Shown: positions 1 through 7,982, counted from the stretch's first letter. The stretch is 35,488 bases of DNA from an uncultured Treponema sp. (GCA_937877535.1 CALFJF010000058.1:1-35488), one strand, 5' to 3'. Program-made: numbers and translations. The notes: generated by a model not told the origin, from the letters alone.

Positions 1-1738
1 TGTCAATCAGAATGTCCTGCCCCTGCGCGCACAAAAATGAAAGCGTAAATTTAAGCGCGTCGCTTCCGTATTGCTCGATGATGTCGAGCGGGTCGATTCC
101 GTTTCCGAGCGATTTTGACATTTTGCGCCCCTGCTTGTCGCGCACAAGCCCGTGAATGTAGATGTCGTGGAACGGCGCTTTTCCCGTAAATTCCAGCCCC
201 GCCATAATCATGCGGCTTACCCAAAAGAAGATAATGTCGTAGGCGGTCACGAGCGCGCTCGTCGGGTAGAATGTCGCAAGGTCGTCCGTTTTTTCCGGCC
301 AGCCAAGCGTGCTGAACGGCCACAGCCAGGAACTAAACCAGGTGTCCAGCACATCGGGGTCTTGTTCCAGTTTGTCCGCGCCCGCATTGCATTTGGGGCA
401 ACAGGCAGGGTCAGTGCGGCTTACGATGGTTTCGCCGCAGCCCTGGCAGTACCACACGGGAATGCGATGTCCCCACCACAACTGGCGGCTAATGCACCAG
501 TCGCGGATGTTTTCCATCCAGTTGCGGTAGGTGTTTTCCCATTTGCGCGGGAAGAATTCAATCTCGCCGTTTTTCCATGCCGCCAACGCCTTGTCTGCCA
601 GCGGACGCATTTTTACGAACCACTGAAAACTCAGATACGGCTCAACGACGGTCTTGCAGCGGTAGCAGTGTCCCACCGAGTGCACCAGTTTTTCTTCATT
701 TTTGAACAAGCCCGCTTGGGTCAAATCCTCAATGACGAGTTTGCGCGCTTCCTCACATTTTAGCCCGCGGTATTTTTCGGGCACATTTTCGTTCAGCGTG
801 CCGTCGGGGTTCAGCAGATTGACGATTTCAAGGTTGTGCCGCTTGCCCACTTCCCAGTCGTTGGGGTCATGCGCGGGCGTAATTTTTACCATGCCCGTAC
901 CAAATTCCTTGTCCACATAGGAATCGGCAATAATCGGAATTTCTTTTCCCGTAAGCGGCAAGCGGAGCGTTTTTCCCACCAGCGATTTGTAGCGTTCGTC
1001 ATCGGGATTGACGGCGACGGCGGTATCGCCAAAAAAAGTTTCAGGGCGCGTGGTTGCCACTTCAATTTTTCCGCTTCCGTCGGCGTACTCGTAATACAGG
1101 TGATACATCGCGCCGTTTGTGTCGATGTGGTCTACTTCATCGTCTGCCAACGCCGTGCCACAGCGCGGACACCAGTTTACCAGATACTGTCCTTTGTAAA
1201 TCAGCCCGCGTTCGTAGAGCGTCACAAAGACTTCACGCACGGCTTTGCTCAAGCCTTCGTCCATCGTAAAACGTTCGCGCGTCCAGTCCACGCTGTTTCC
1301 CAGTTTTTTCTGCTGCTTGACAATCGTTGCGTGGTGGTCTTCTTTGACTGCCCAGGTGCGCTCCAAAAATGCTTCGCGTCCAATGTCTTTGCGGCTCTTG
1401 CCTTCTTTTTTCAGCTGGCGTTCCACCACATTCTGCGTGGCAATGCCCGCGTGGTCAGTACCCGGAACCCATAGCGTATTGTCGCCGCGCATACGGTGAT
1501 AGCGCACCACCACATCTTGCAGCGTGTTGTTGAGCGCGTGTCCCATGTGCAGCACGCCCGTTACATTTGGCGGCGGAATGACGACGGTATATGTGATGTT
1601 GCTTGTCGTTTTTTGTCCGTGTATCGGCGAAGCCGCGTCAGTATGCGGGCGAAAGTAGCCTTTTTCCACCCAGGCGGCGTAAATTCTATCTTCAAAATCT
1701 TTGGGATTATATGCTTTTTCCAGTTCGATTGCTTTCAT
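1..1738 (-). CDS. valS: Valyl-tRNA synthetase, N-terminal 579 residues (runs off window start)
   Basis: Class I aminoacyl-tRNA synthetase that charges tRNA-Val with valine in the cytoplasm. Seen: the class I signature in the variant form HMGH within PPPNVTGVLHMGHALNN, the ValS-type segment WVPGTDHAGIATQ, zinc-site-like pairs CPRCG and CQGCGE/CCPKCN, an editing-domain segment with TTRPETFFGDTAV, and the KMSKS loop (GRKMSKSLGNGIDPLDII) close to the window edge. The tRNA-binding and C-terminal coiled-coil domains lie outside the window. The start is the ATG at 1738 (MKAIELEKAYNP). It has no Shine-Dalgarno sequence but a well-placed promoter immediately upstream. Codons end in G/C more often than in most neighbours, as expected for a highly expressed gene. 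The identification is secure. Confidence 0.97.
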   Translation of the reverse strand, partial: MKAIELEKAYNPKDFEDRIYAAWVEKGYFRPHTDAASPIHGQKTTSNITYTVVIPPPNVTGVLHMGHALNNTLQDVVVRYHRMRGDNTLWVPGTDHAGIATQNVVERQLKKEGKSRKDIGREAFLERTWAVKEDHHATIVKQQKKLGNSVDWTRERFTMDEGLSKAVREVFVTLYERGLIYKGQYLVNWCPRCGTALADDEVDHIDTNGAMYHLYYEYADGSGKIEVATTRPETFFGDTAVAVNPDDERYKSLVGKTLRLPLTGKEIPIIADSYVDKEFGTGMVKITPAHDPNDWEVGKRHNLEIVNLLNPDGTLNENVPEKYRGLKCEEARKLVIEDLTQAGLFKNEEKLVHSVGHCYRCKTVVEPYLSFQWFVKMRPLADKALAAWKNGEIEFFPRKWENTYRNWMENIRDWCISRQLWWGHRIPVWYCQGCGETIVSRTDPACCPKCNAGADKLEQDPDVLDTWFSSWLWPFSTLGWPEKTDDLATFYPTSALVTAYDIIFFWVSRMIMAGLEFTGKAPFHDIYIHGLVRDKQGRKMSKSLGNGIDPLDIIEQYGSDALKFTLSFLCAQGQDILID

Positions 1739-1746
1739 AACAGCAA

Positions 1747-1775
1747 ATTATACAAAATTCAACGCGGGTAGGCAA
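1747..1775 (-). promoter_or_regulatory. Sigma-70 type promoter of valS (leaderless arrangement)
   Basis: On the minus strand a -35 box TTGCCT (1770-1775) is followed by a 17-base spacer and a consensus -10 box TATAAT (1747-1752). Only eight bases separate the -10 from the valS ATG, so the predicted transcript begins within about two bases of the start codon and cannot carry a Shine-Dalgarno sequence. Confidence 0.75.
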
Positions 1776-1820
1776 CGACCAGAAATTATAGAATCCAGCG
1801 CATTTACGAGCAAATCGAAA

Positions 1821-1840
1821 AAGATTTTTAGAAAAATCTT
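1821..1840. repeat. Short AT-rich palindrome between divergent genes
   Basis: AAGATTTTTAGAAAAATCTT is a near-perfect palindrome (nine-base arms around AG) in the 150-base gap between valS and the M23 gene. It could be an operator, or simply a product of AT-rich sequence. Confidence 0.35.
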
Positions 1841-1854
1841 ACGCACGAATGAAC

Positions 1855-1881
1855 TAAAATCGCGCTTTTTTCCGCCGATAT
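1855..1881 (+). promoter_or_regulatory. Candidate sigma-28 (FliA-type) promoter of the LysM/M23 gene
   Basis: TAAA at 1855-1858, a 15-base spacer, then GCCGATAT at 1874-1881. The known sigma-28 consensus is TAAA-N15-GCCGATAA, so only the last base differs. Seven bases separate it from the ATG at 1889, which would make the message leaderless. The same architecture lies upstream of flgF in this window. Confidence 0.6.
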
Positions 1882-1888
1882 TTGCATT

Positions 1889-3208
1889 ATGCAAGTGTAT
1901 TCGTATGTTGGAAAGAGAGCCACCGCTGTTCGAGCGTTAGTTTCGCAGGACGAGTCGATTTTGCGTCCAATCGCACACGCTGTTTCGGAATCTCGCTCTG
2001 CGGCATTGGAAAATCGCGCTCTTGGCGCAATAAACGGTTATTCGCCGTCAAGAAGACCAAAGCCTTTTATTCAAGAAATCAGACCGCAAAGTGCAAGTCG
2101 TCGCGCAGAAAAGCCTCGCAAATCTTCGGAGCGCGTTGCGCGCGAAAGTTCCGCTTCAAGATTTCTTCAAGCGGCTTTTTCCCTTGGAATACTTGCGATT
2201 GTGCCGTATTTTGTTTTTGGATTTTTGGACAAACAAATGGATATGAGAGACCTCGTGCCGCTTTCATCTCTTTCTTCAGTCAATAATTCTTTTGGATTTG
2301 GTACAACTTCCGATGATTTTTCGTCTTTGGAAGCGATTATTTCGGAGGCGGCGGATTCGGAATTGACTCGCCTTGCGTATTCGCTTCATCAAACGGATAC
2401 GACTTTTGACGAAAACGGAAACTTGGTTCTTTCTGACGGAACTGTTGTAAACAGCGAAGAATCGGTTTTTGGAGAGCCGATTGAGTGGACTTCTTACACG
2501 ATTCAAAAAGGCGAAACAATTGACAAAATCACGTACAAATTTGGACTTGGAAATATATCAACGCTCATCGCCGCAAACGACATCGCAAACGTGCGCACGA
2601 TTCAAGCAGGGCAAAAAATCAGAATCCCATCGCAAGATGGAATCCCGCACAAAGTCGCTTCTGGCGAATCGCTCAACTCGATTTCTGTAAAATATCACGT
2701 AAGCGTTGAAGAAATCTTGGACGTAAACGATTTAAGCAGCGAGTCGCTCGTTTTGGGGCAGGAACTTTTTATCCCCGGAGCCAAAATGGACAAAACGGCA
2801 CTCAGAAACGCGATGGGAGAAACGTTCGCGTGCCCGCTTCCAAAAGACTGGCGATTGACTTCGCATTTTGGAAACAGAATCGACCCGATTTCTGGAGTGC
2901 GGCGAAGCCACACGGGAATTGATATGGCTCTTCCAAAAGGCACGCCAATAAAAGCGGCAATGGGCGGAAAAGTCATCACGGCGACATTCTCCCCGATATT
3001 CGGTTATTATGTAGTAATCGACCACGGAAACGGTTATCAGTCGCTCTACGGACACATGACAAAATTCGTCGTAAAGGCTGGGCAATATGTCAGTCAAGGT
3101 CAAAAAATCGGGAATTTGGGTTCTACGGGATATTCTACAGGACCGCACCTTCATTTTACCGTGTACAAAAACGGAAAACTCGTTGACCCGCTCCCGCTCA
3201 TAAAATGA
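1889..3208 (+). CDS. Membrane-anchored LysM / M23 peptidase-family protein
   Basis: Predicted cell-wall endopeptidase of 439 residues. Seen: a basic, disordered N-terminus, one membrane segment around residues 92-113 (FLQAAFSLGILAIVPYFVFG), two LysM motifs (about residues 203-248 starting YTIQKGETIDKI, and 252-298 starting HKVASGESLNSI), and a C-terminal M23 domain from about residue 317. The zinc and catalytic residues of active LytM/NlpD-type enzymes are present: H341 and D345 in HTGIDMA, and H420/H422 in HLHF. This predicts a peptidoglycan-cleaving enzyme facing the periplasm. The ATG at 1889 has no Shine-Dalgarno sequence; it lies seven bases after a sigma-28-like -10. The next gene overlaps its stop by four bases (ATGA), so they are coupled. 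A lipoprotein paralogue lies at 9745-10686. Confidence 0.9.
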   Translation: MQVYSYVGKRATAVRALVSQDESILRPIAHAVSESRSAALENRALGAINGYSPSRRPKPFIQEIRPQSASRRAEKPRKSSERVARESSASRFLQAAFSLGILAIVPYFVFGFLDKQMDMRDLVPLSSLSSVNNSFGFGTTSDDFSSLEAIISEAADSELTRLAYSLHQTDTTFDENGNLVLSDGTVVNSEESVFGEPIEWTSYTIQKGETIDKITYKFGLGNISTLIAANDIANVRTIQAGQKIRIPSQDGIPHKVASGESLNSISVKYHVSVEEILDVNDLSSESLVLGQELFIPGAKMDKTALRNAMGETFACPLPKDWRLTSHFGNRIDPISGVRRSHTGIDMALPKGTPIKAAMGGKVITATFSPIFGYYVVIDHGNGYQSLYGHMTKFVVKAGQYVSQGQKIGNLGSTGYSTGPHLHFTVYKNGKLVDPLPLIK

Positions 3209-3495
3209 CTTTTGTCTGTACTTGTCGTCGTTGCTCTCGTACGATTGAACGAGCGTTCATTTATTGTCCGTGGTGCGGGCTTGAAAACGCCGCTCGGTCG
3301 CCTTTTGACGATGAAAAGGCGGTTGAAGCGGTTTTTGAGCGACTTGAGCAAAAACAACTTGAGTGGATTGGACGGCGGATAGATGGAATTGCGCGGAAAC
3401 TCGACGATTTGGAGAAAGAATTTGACTCGATTGCACGGATTCAAAAAAAAGGTTCTGAAAACGAACAAAACAACGTGGGCAAAAAATCTGTTTAG
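3205..3495 (+). CDS. Small zinc-ribbon protein with coiled-coil tail
   Basis: A 96-residue protein with no signal peptide. The first 25 residues hold a zinc-ribbon-like set of cysteines (CTCRRC followed by CPWCG about 13 residues later). The rest is charged and probably helical (VFERLEQKQLEW, RKLDDLEKEFDS). Its ATG overlaps the M23 stop in an ATGA, so it is probably translated by coupling. Its 3' end overlaps the 5' end of the following gene by up to 113 bases in another frame. I do not recognise a named family. A cytoplasmic metal-binding or protein-interaction role is inference. The clear cysteine pattern and the coupling make it a real gene rather than a shadow. Confidence 0.72.
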   Translation: MTFVCTCRRCSRTIERAFIYCPWCGLENAARSPFDDEKAVEAVFERLEQKQLEWIGRRIDGIARKLDDLEKEFDSIARIQKKGSENEQNNVGKKSV

Positions 3496-5647
3496 TTTTT
3501 TTGCCATTTTTGTTGCATTTCCCGCTTTTTCGATTGCTAGTTCAAACAATTCCGTTTCGCTAAAAAATGCGCAAATTGGCGGAGCGGCAACGGTTATCGC
3601 GCTTGCAGATGTGTTTAGTTCAAACGGAAAACCGTACACGGCTTTGCTTGGCTCCGATGTTGCCTCTCACAAAACGATTGCGCTTTCGTGTTATCCTGAG
3701 CATCTTGAAGTTATTTCGGGCGGAAAAATGCTTCAAGTGCGCAATTCGTTTGGAAACGCGCTCTACGACCTTTCTTCTGGAAAACTTCGCTGGATAGACA
3801 ATTATTCTTCGTTTTTGAGCAAAAACGTTTTGGAATCCGTTAGTTCCAACGGAGAATGGACTGCGTTTGTGAGTCGAACGGAAGCGGGACACGGAAAATT
3901 GTGCGTTAAACAGATTTCTTCTGGAGAAAGTCGCGTACTCGACCCGTTTTGCGAATTTGATTACAAAAGCGTTCCCGTAAAGTGGGCGAGCGACGGTTCG
4001 ATTTTGCTTTATCAAAAAAACGGCGCAATATATTTTTGCGAACCTTCCGCGCTTTTTTCAGGATTGCAAGCAGACGAGCGATACAGAAGTCTTGGCGAGG
4101 GAACGCTTGATTGCGTTTCTTGGAATGATTCAAAATCGCTCGTTCGCGTTTCTGGCGACATCGTGTACAAAATCGACGCAAAACAACTTCACACGCGCGC
4201 GCTGTATCAACCGCTCGTTGGAAACGGCAAAGCAATTTGCAGGCTTCCGTTTCAATTTGATTCAAAAACAGACAAATTTTACGCTTCTCCAGACGGCTCG
4301 TCGTTCGTTTTGATTTCAAGAGGAAGCATTGTGTCGGTTTACAAAAAACTCATTTCCTCTTCTGGCGAATCGTTTGCGCCCTCTGCCGTGCTTAAACTTC
4401 CAGAATCTCGCGCCGCGCTCGATTTTGACGTTCTTTGGTCAGACGGCTCTCCGCTTATTTGGGTTGGATTTTCGTATTCTTCCGTGATTTACAGAATAAA
4501 AGGCTCGGCAAATCCGATTTTTGAAGAATTGTTGGACATCGACTCCGCGTTTCGTCCTGTGGTTTCGCCGAATGGAAAATTGATTGCCGTTGCTTCCGAT
4601 TCGTCGCTTTTTGTGCGCGACGTAAAAACGATGAACGTTCGCGGGCGATTGGACGGCGAAAAAGCGGTTTCGTTTGTGTGGAACGGCTCTGATACTGTTT
4701 TTTTGGGCGGAGAATCGAGCGTAAAAGAATGGAAAATAAGCACAGGGGAAGTTCGCACGCTTTTTTTGTCTTCCGTAAAAGATGCGGCTTTTAGCGGTGG
4801 AAAAATCATCTCTCAAACGGAAACAAACCGTTTTTTTGAAATTGCTTTGGAAGAAGGCGACGTTTTGAGCCGCCGTGTTGATTTTTCAAAATCGGATTTT
4901 TCAAAATTAAATCGACTCGTTCAAAATGGCTATTATCGAGTTTTTGTTTCCGAGGACAATTCGTCGCTTTTTGTGCGGGAACTTTCGGGTTTTGGAAACA
5001 CAACGTTGCTTTGGACTTCTAGTTTTGCGCAAGAAAAAAACGGAAAGACGGTGCGCCTTGTAATCGATGCGTTGGACGATGCTACGGGGCTTGATTACGT
5101 GCTTTCTGTTCTTGAGCGGTATCGCGTAAAGGCGACGTTTTTTTTGAACGGCGAGTTTATCAGGCGTTATCCAGAAGAAACGCGACGCATTGCAAAAAGT
5201 CCGCACGATTGCGCTTCGATGTTTTTTGCCGCCGCCGACCTTTCTTCGCTAGAAAAACAAGGGTATGTGATTGACGAGGATTTTGTGCGCCGTGGACTTT
5301 CCCGAAACGAAGACGAGTTTTTTTCCGTTACAGGAAAGGAACTTTCGCTTTTTTGGCACGCGCCCTTTTATTCTTGTCCAGAAAAAGCGATTCTTGCCGC
5401 AAAAAAATCAGGCTATTCTTACGTTGACGCGCTTCCGCTGTATCAAAGTTCATTTGAATCTTTGCGGCTCGGTTTTCCGTATTGGTCGTCTTTGGAAATA
5501 ATTTCCGCGAGCGCGAAAAATCCGCCAAAAGTCCTGTGCGTGGGGCTTGGAAGCGTAAAAGGCGGTCGAGACGATTTTCTGTGGGAAAAACTCGATGTTC
5601 TTTTGAGCGAATTGCTTGATTCTGGTTGCACGTTCGACACATTCTAA
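3383..5647 (+). CDS. Exported beta-propeller protein with degenerate NodB-like domain
   Basis: A protein of up to 754 residues. After a lysine-rich stretch there is a signal-like segment (NLFSFFAIFVAFPAFSIASS). Residues about 60-540 carry propeller/WD40-type repeats such as SPDGSSFVLIS and SPNGKLIAVASDSSLFVRD. From about 555 there is a polysaccharide-deacetylase (NodB) fold: VRLVIDALDD, then RVKATFFLNGEF, then LFWHAPFYS. The metal-binding residues are missing: the usual FDD becomes ID562-A563, and the HxxxH motif after H608 reads CASMFFAA. It is therefore probably not an active deacetylase. The ATG at 3383 has a weak GGCGGA upstream; a TTG at 3431 would give a more normal signal peptide. The gene ends convergently with the carboxypeptidase gene, overlapping by four bases. 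Confidence 0.78.
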   Translation: MELRGNSTIWRKNLTRLHGFKKKVLKTNKTTWAKNLFSFFAIFVAFPAFSIASSNNSVSLKNAQIGGAATVIALADVFSSNGKPYTALLGSDVASHKTIALSCYPEHLEVISGGKMLQVRNSFGNALYDLSSGKLRWIDNYSSFLSKNVLESVSSNGEWTAFVSRTEAGHGKLCVKQISSGESRVLDPFCEFDYKSVPVKWASDGSILLYQKNGAIYFCEPSALFSGLQADERYRSLGEGTLDCVSWNDSKSLVRVSGDIVYKIDAKQLHTRALYQPLVGNGKAICRLPFQFDSKTDKFYASPDGSSFVLISRGSIVSVYKKLISSSGESFAPSAVLKLPESRAALDFDVLWSDGSPLIWVGFSYSSVIYRIKGSANPIFEELLDIDSAFRPVVSPNGKLIAVASDSSLFVRDVKTMNVRGRLDGEKAVSFVWNGSDTVFLGGESSVKEWKISTGEVRTLFLSSVKDAAFSGGKIISQTETNRFFEIALEEGDVLSRRVDFSKSDFSKLNRLVQNGYYRVFVSEDNSSLFVRELSGFGNTTLLWTSSFAQEKNGKTVRLVIDALDDATGLDYVLSVLERYRVKATFFLNGEFIRRYPEETRRIAKSPHDCASMFFAAADLSSLEKQGYVIDEDFVRRGLSRNEDEFFSVTGKELSLFWHAPFYSCPEKAILAAKKSGYSYVDALPLYQSSFESLRLGFPYWSSLEIISASAKNPPKVLCVGLGSVKGGRDDFLWEKLDVLLSELLDSGCTFDTF

Positions 5648-7416
5648 TTTTCTTTGAATTTTTCTTTTGCAAGCGTTCCCCAAAATCTGCCCCAAAGACC
5701 GCTTTTTTTCGCGCTTCTTGAGGCAACAAGCGGCACTGTTTCAAGCGTGATTTCTCCAAGTTTGTATTTTATTTCCCCGTATTGTTTTCCCACTTCGATT
5801 TCGCCGTAAACGTAAGGTGGCGCGTTTATGACCACGCTGACGGCTTCTGCGCTGTCTTTTGCCGTTTTTCCGACTAAATGCGGAACTGGAATTGAGCGCG
5901 TCCAAGCGGGAACAAGATTCAAAAATGAGTCGCCTTTTGACGCAAGGGATGGAATTGCAACCGATGTTGCGTGCGGTCTGTAATCAAAAAACGAAGAAAA
6001 CGCCCATTCCATCAAAACCGTTCCATCGTGAACGCGCGTCGCATTTCCTTCACGGCTTCCGCGCCCAGGACCTTTCATCGTAATCGAAATAAATCGCTGC
6101 CCGTTTCGTTCCGCCGTAAGCGCAAGATTGTAGCCGCTTTCGTAGATGAAGCCCGTTTTGATTCCGTCCACGCCCTCAAGATTTCCAAGAAGCGGATTTG
6201 TATTCGTTTGCTTTACCGCCTTGGAATCTCCTGCGTCTTTTTGCCACGCGGGAAGATTTTTTTGGAGCGGATACGAAATCGACTTTTGAGAATGATAGCG
6301 TTTTATGCTTTCTGGAAATCGCGAAATGTAGAGCCTAGAAAATGCGGCAAGTTCTCGTGCCGTCGTTTCATTTTTTTCGTCGTAGCCTGAAGGCTCCACA
6401 AAATGAGTGTGCGTAAGACCGAGGCGTTTGCACTCTGCATTCATTCGCTCAACAAAAGCCGCGGGACTGCCCGATATAAAATACGCAACAGCAAGCGCGG
6501 CATCGTTTCCGCTTGCAACAGAAAGCCCTAAAAGCAATTCATCGAGCGTAACCGTTTGTCCTTGCCCCAAAAACATCAACGAAGAATCCTTTGGAAGATT
6601 TTCCGCCCAAACTCGCTCTGGAAGCGGAACGATGTCCTCAAAATGCGCTCGCCCCGCTTCGATTTCGCAAAAAACGATGTACATTACAAATAATTTTGTA
6701 ATTGAAGCGGGCGGAATTACGTCGTCAGCGTTTTTTTCAAAAAGAACGCAACCGCTTTCGGCATCAAGCAAAATCGCAGAAAGCGAGCGCACGTCGAGTT
6801 TCGCGCTGGTTGAGGGGTAGGGGAGGGGCGACAAAAAAGAAAGCCGCTCTTTTTCGTATTTTCTGTCAAGGATTTTTTGAAGAAGTGCGTTTTCTTCCGC
6901 CGTTATTTCGCGGGCGTTTTCCGTTTTTGAAAGTGAAAACGTCCACACCGAAAACGAAACAAAGGAAATCAAAACCACAAAAACTGCAACCGCTGAAACA
7001 ATGAAAATCTTTCCGTTTTTTGACATAACTCGTTTATTTTCCTTATTTTTGAAAAAAAATTCCGCTCCTTCTTTGAACGCCGATATTTTTTTTACGGGAA
7101 CAATGCTCCACACTTTTTTTGCGCCATCTTTCACGTTTTTTATGATGTCGCCTGGAAAATCGTATGGAACGGCTTTTGTGTTGTATTCTTCCGCTCGCTC
7201 TTCTTTTGATTCCTTTTTTTTCCGAGTCATTTCGTGCGATTTTTCGATTTTTTCGATTTTTTCAACCGTTTTATTTGTTTTTGAATTTTCGCTCAAAGGA
7301 TTTTCAGGAATTCTTACGATATTTCCGTTTTTGTCAAAAAGAACTTTTGGCTTTGCATTCTTTATTCGCTTTGGACGACGACGTTTGCGCTCAAAAAAAT
7401 TGCTTAAAAAACTCAT
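5644..7416 (-). CDS. dacA: D-alanyl-D-alanine carboxypeptidase (PBP5/S11 family) with long N-terminal extension
   Basis: Removes the terminal D-alanine from peptidoglycan stem peptides. Seen: the serine-peptidase S11 triad SITK (S238, K241), SGN (in LSVASGNDAALA) and KTG (in VDGIKTGFIYESG), followed by a C-terminal beta-rich PBP5_C-like domain (about residues 475-570). At 590 residues it is far longer than E. coli PBP5 (about 400). The surplus is a Lys/Glu-rich N-terminal region of about 133 residues followed by one membrane helix (about 136-162), so it should be anchored at the N-terminus with a cytoplasmic tail, unlike the C-terminal amphipathic anchor of PBP5. The ATG at 7416 has no Shine-Dalgarno sequence and follows an extended -10 by seven bases. 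The symbol is given by family only. Confidence 0.9.
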   Translation of the reverse strand: MSFLSNFFERKRRRPKRIKNAKPKVLFDKNGNIVRIPENPLSENSKTNKTVEKIEKIEKSHEMTRKKKESKEERAEEYNTKAVPYDFPGDIIKNVKDGAKKVWSIVPVKKISAFKEGAEFFFKNKENKRVMSKNGKIFIVSAVAVFVVLISFVSFSVWTFSLSKTENAREITAEENALLQKILDRKYEKERLSFLSPLPYPSTSAKLDVRSLSAILLDAESGCVLFEKNADDVIPPASITKLFVMYIVFCEIEAGRAHFEDIVPLPERVWAENLPKDSSLMFLGQGQTVTLDELLLGLSVASGNDAALAVAYFISGSPAAFVERMNAECKRLGLTHTHFVEPSGYDEKNETTARELAAFSRLYISRFPESIKRYHSQKSISYPLQKNLPAWQKDAGDSKAVKQTNTNPLLGNLEGVDGIKTGFIYESGYNLALTAERNGQRFISITMKGPGRGSREGNATRVHDGTVLMEWAFSSFFDYRPHATSVAIPSLASKGDSFLNLVPAWTRSIPVPHLVGKTAKDSAEAVSVVINAPPYVYGEIEVGKQYGEIKYKLGEITLETVPLVASRSAKKSGLWGRFWGTLAKEKFKEN

Positions 7417-7423
7417 AAACGAG

Positions 7424-7432
7424 ATTTTATCA
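7424..7432 (-). promoter_or_regulatory. Extended -10 promoter of the carboxypeptidase gene
   Basis: On the minus strand TGA-TAAAAT (7432 to 7424) forms an extended -10, with TTCAAA as a possible -35 at 17-base spacing. Seven bases lie between the -10 and the ATG, which predicts a leaderless message. Confidence 0.55.
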
Positions 7433-7466
7433 TTTTTCGTTTTGATTTTGAATTACTTGATTTGTT

Positions 7467-7499
7467 CAAAAAAAGTCCGCTTTTTTTAGCGGACTTTTT
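7467..7499 (-). terminator. Intrinsic terminator of the 133-residue gene
   Basis: AAAAAGTCCGCT (7470-7481) pairs perfectly with AGCGGACTTTTT (7488-7499) across a six-base loop. Read on the minus strand the stem is followed by a T run, eight bases after the stop of the small exported protein gene. It separates that gene from the carboxypeptidase. Confidence 0.85.
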
Positions 7500-7507
7500 G
7501 ATTTTTT

Positions 7508-7909
7508 TCATCGAGGTTCGATTCTGAAATCTCTCACATACGTGAATGTTACTCGCTTTTTTCCGATTCTGATGTCCGAAAACGATTCGTTTGCGTAAAG
7601 CAAAACTTCGTAAGCCGTGTTAAACAACTGGTCAACTGCCGTCGCGGTAACGATTTTGTTTCCAGAAGTCGGGTCGCTCGAAACGTCGTAGTCAAGAATC
7701 GTATATTTTGACGCTCGACTTGGAGTTAAATACTCCATCGTTTGCTCGTTGTCATTTATCGTTATAACGACTTGTTCGGTTTTTGTAACGCCAGTGAAAT
7801 CAAGTTTTTTCACTTGCTCCGCTCCGACTGCCGCTTGTGCAAAAATCAAAAAAGCGAGAGCCGCCGTCGCCTTTGCAAAAAGACCTGTTTCGTGCTTCAT
7901 GTTTTTCAT
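7508..7909 (-). CDS. Small exported protein, unknown function
   Basis: A 133-residue protein with a clear signal peptide (KATAALAFLIFAQAAVGA, cleavage probably after residue 30), leaving a mature part of about 100 residues predicted to be mostly beta strand (QVVITINDNEQTMEYLT, IRIGKKRVTFTYVRDF). It has no cysteines and no lipobox, so it is probably soluble in the periplasm or associated with the outer membrane. The ATG at 7909 has a strong GGAGG six bases upstream; a second Met at residue 4 is less well spaced. It appears to be transcribed alone, with its own consensus-like promoter (7983-8011), a 67-base leader containing a hairpin, and a strong terminator after the stop. This suggests a well-expressed gene. 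I do not recognise the family. Confidence 0.8.
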   Translation of the reverse strand: MKNMKHETGLFAKATAALAFLIFAQAAVGAEQVKKLDFTGVTKTEQVVITINDNEQTMEYLTPSRASKYTILDYDVSSDPTSGNKIVTATAVDQLFNTAYEVLLYANESFSDIRIGKKRVTFTYVRDFRIEPR

Positions 7910-7936
7910 AGTGCGCCTCCTTCGCTATTCAAAAAC

Positions 7937-7963
7937 GTGCGATTTTAGAGAGAAAACAGACCG
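7937..7963 (-). promoter_or_regulatory. Hairpin in the 5' leader of the 133-residue gene
   Basis: AGAGAGAA (7937-7944) pairs with TTCTCTCT (7956-7963), extended by CA/TG across a two-base bulge, with a five-base loop. It lies near the predicted transcript start and upstream of the Shine-Dalgarno sequence. It may protect the 5' end or be regulatory. Confidence 0.45.
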
Positions 7964-7982
7964 TGTTCTCTCTACTTTTTTA

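Noticed and set aside
836..1474. Long plus-strand open frames opposite valS (152-763, 836-1474)
   Set aside because: They are antisense to a clear synthetase and have low-complexity, Arg/Phe-rich translations without family features.
7079..7086. GCCGATAT on the plus strand inside the carboxypeptidase gene
   Set aside because: There is no TAAA at the right distance and no plus-strand gene downstream.
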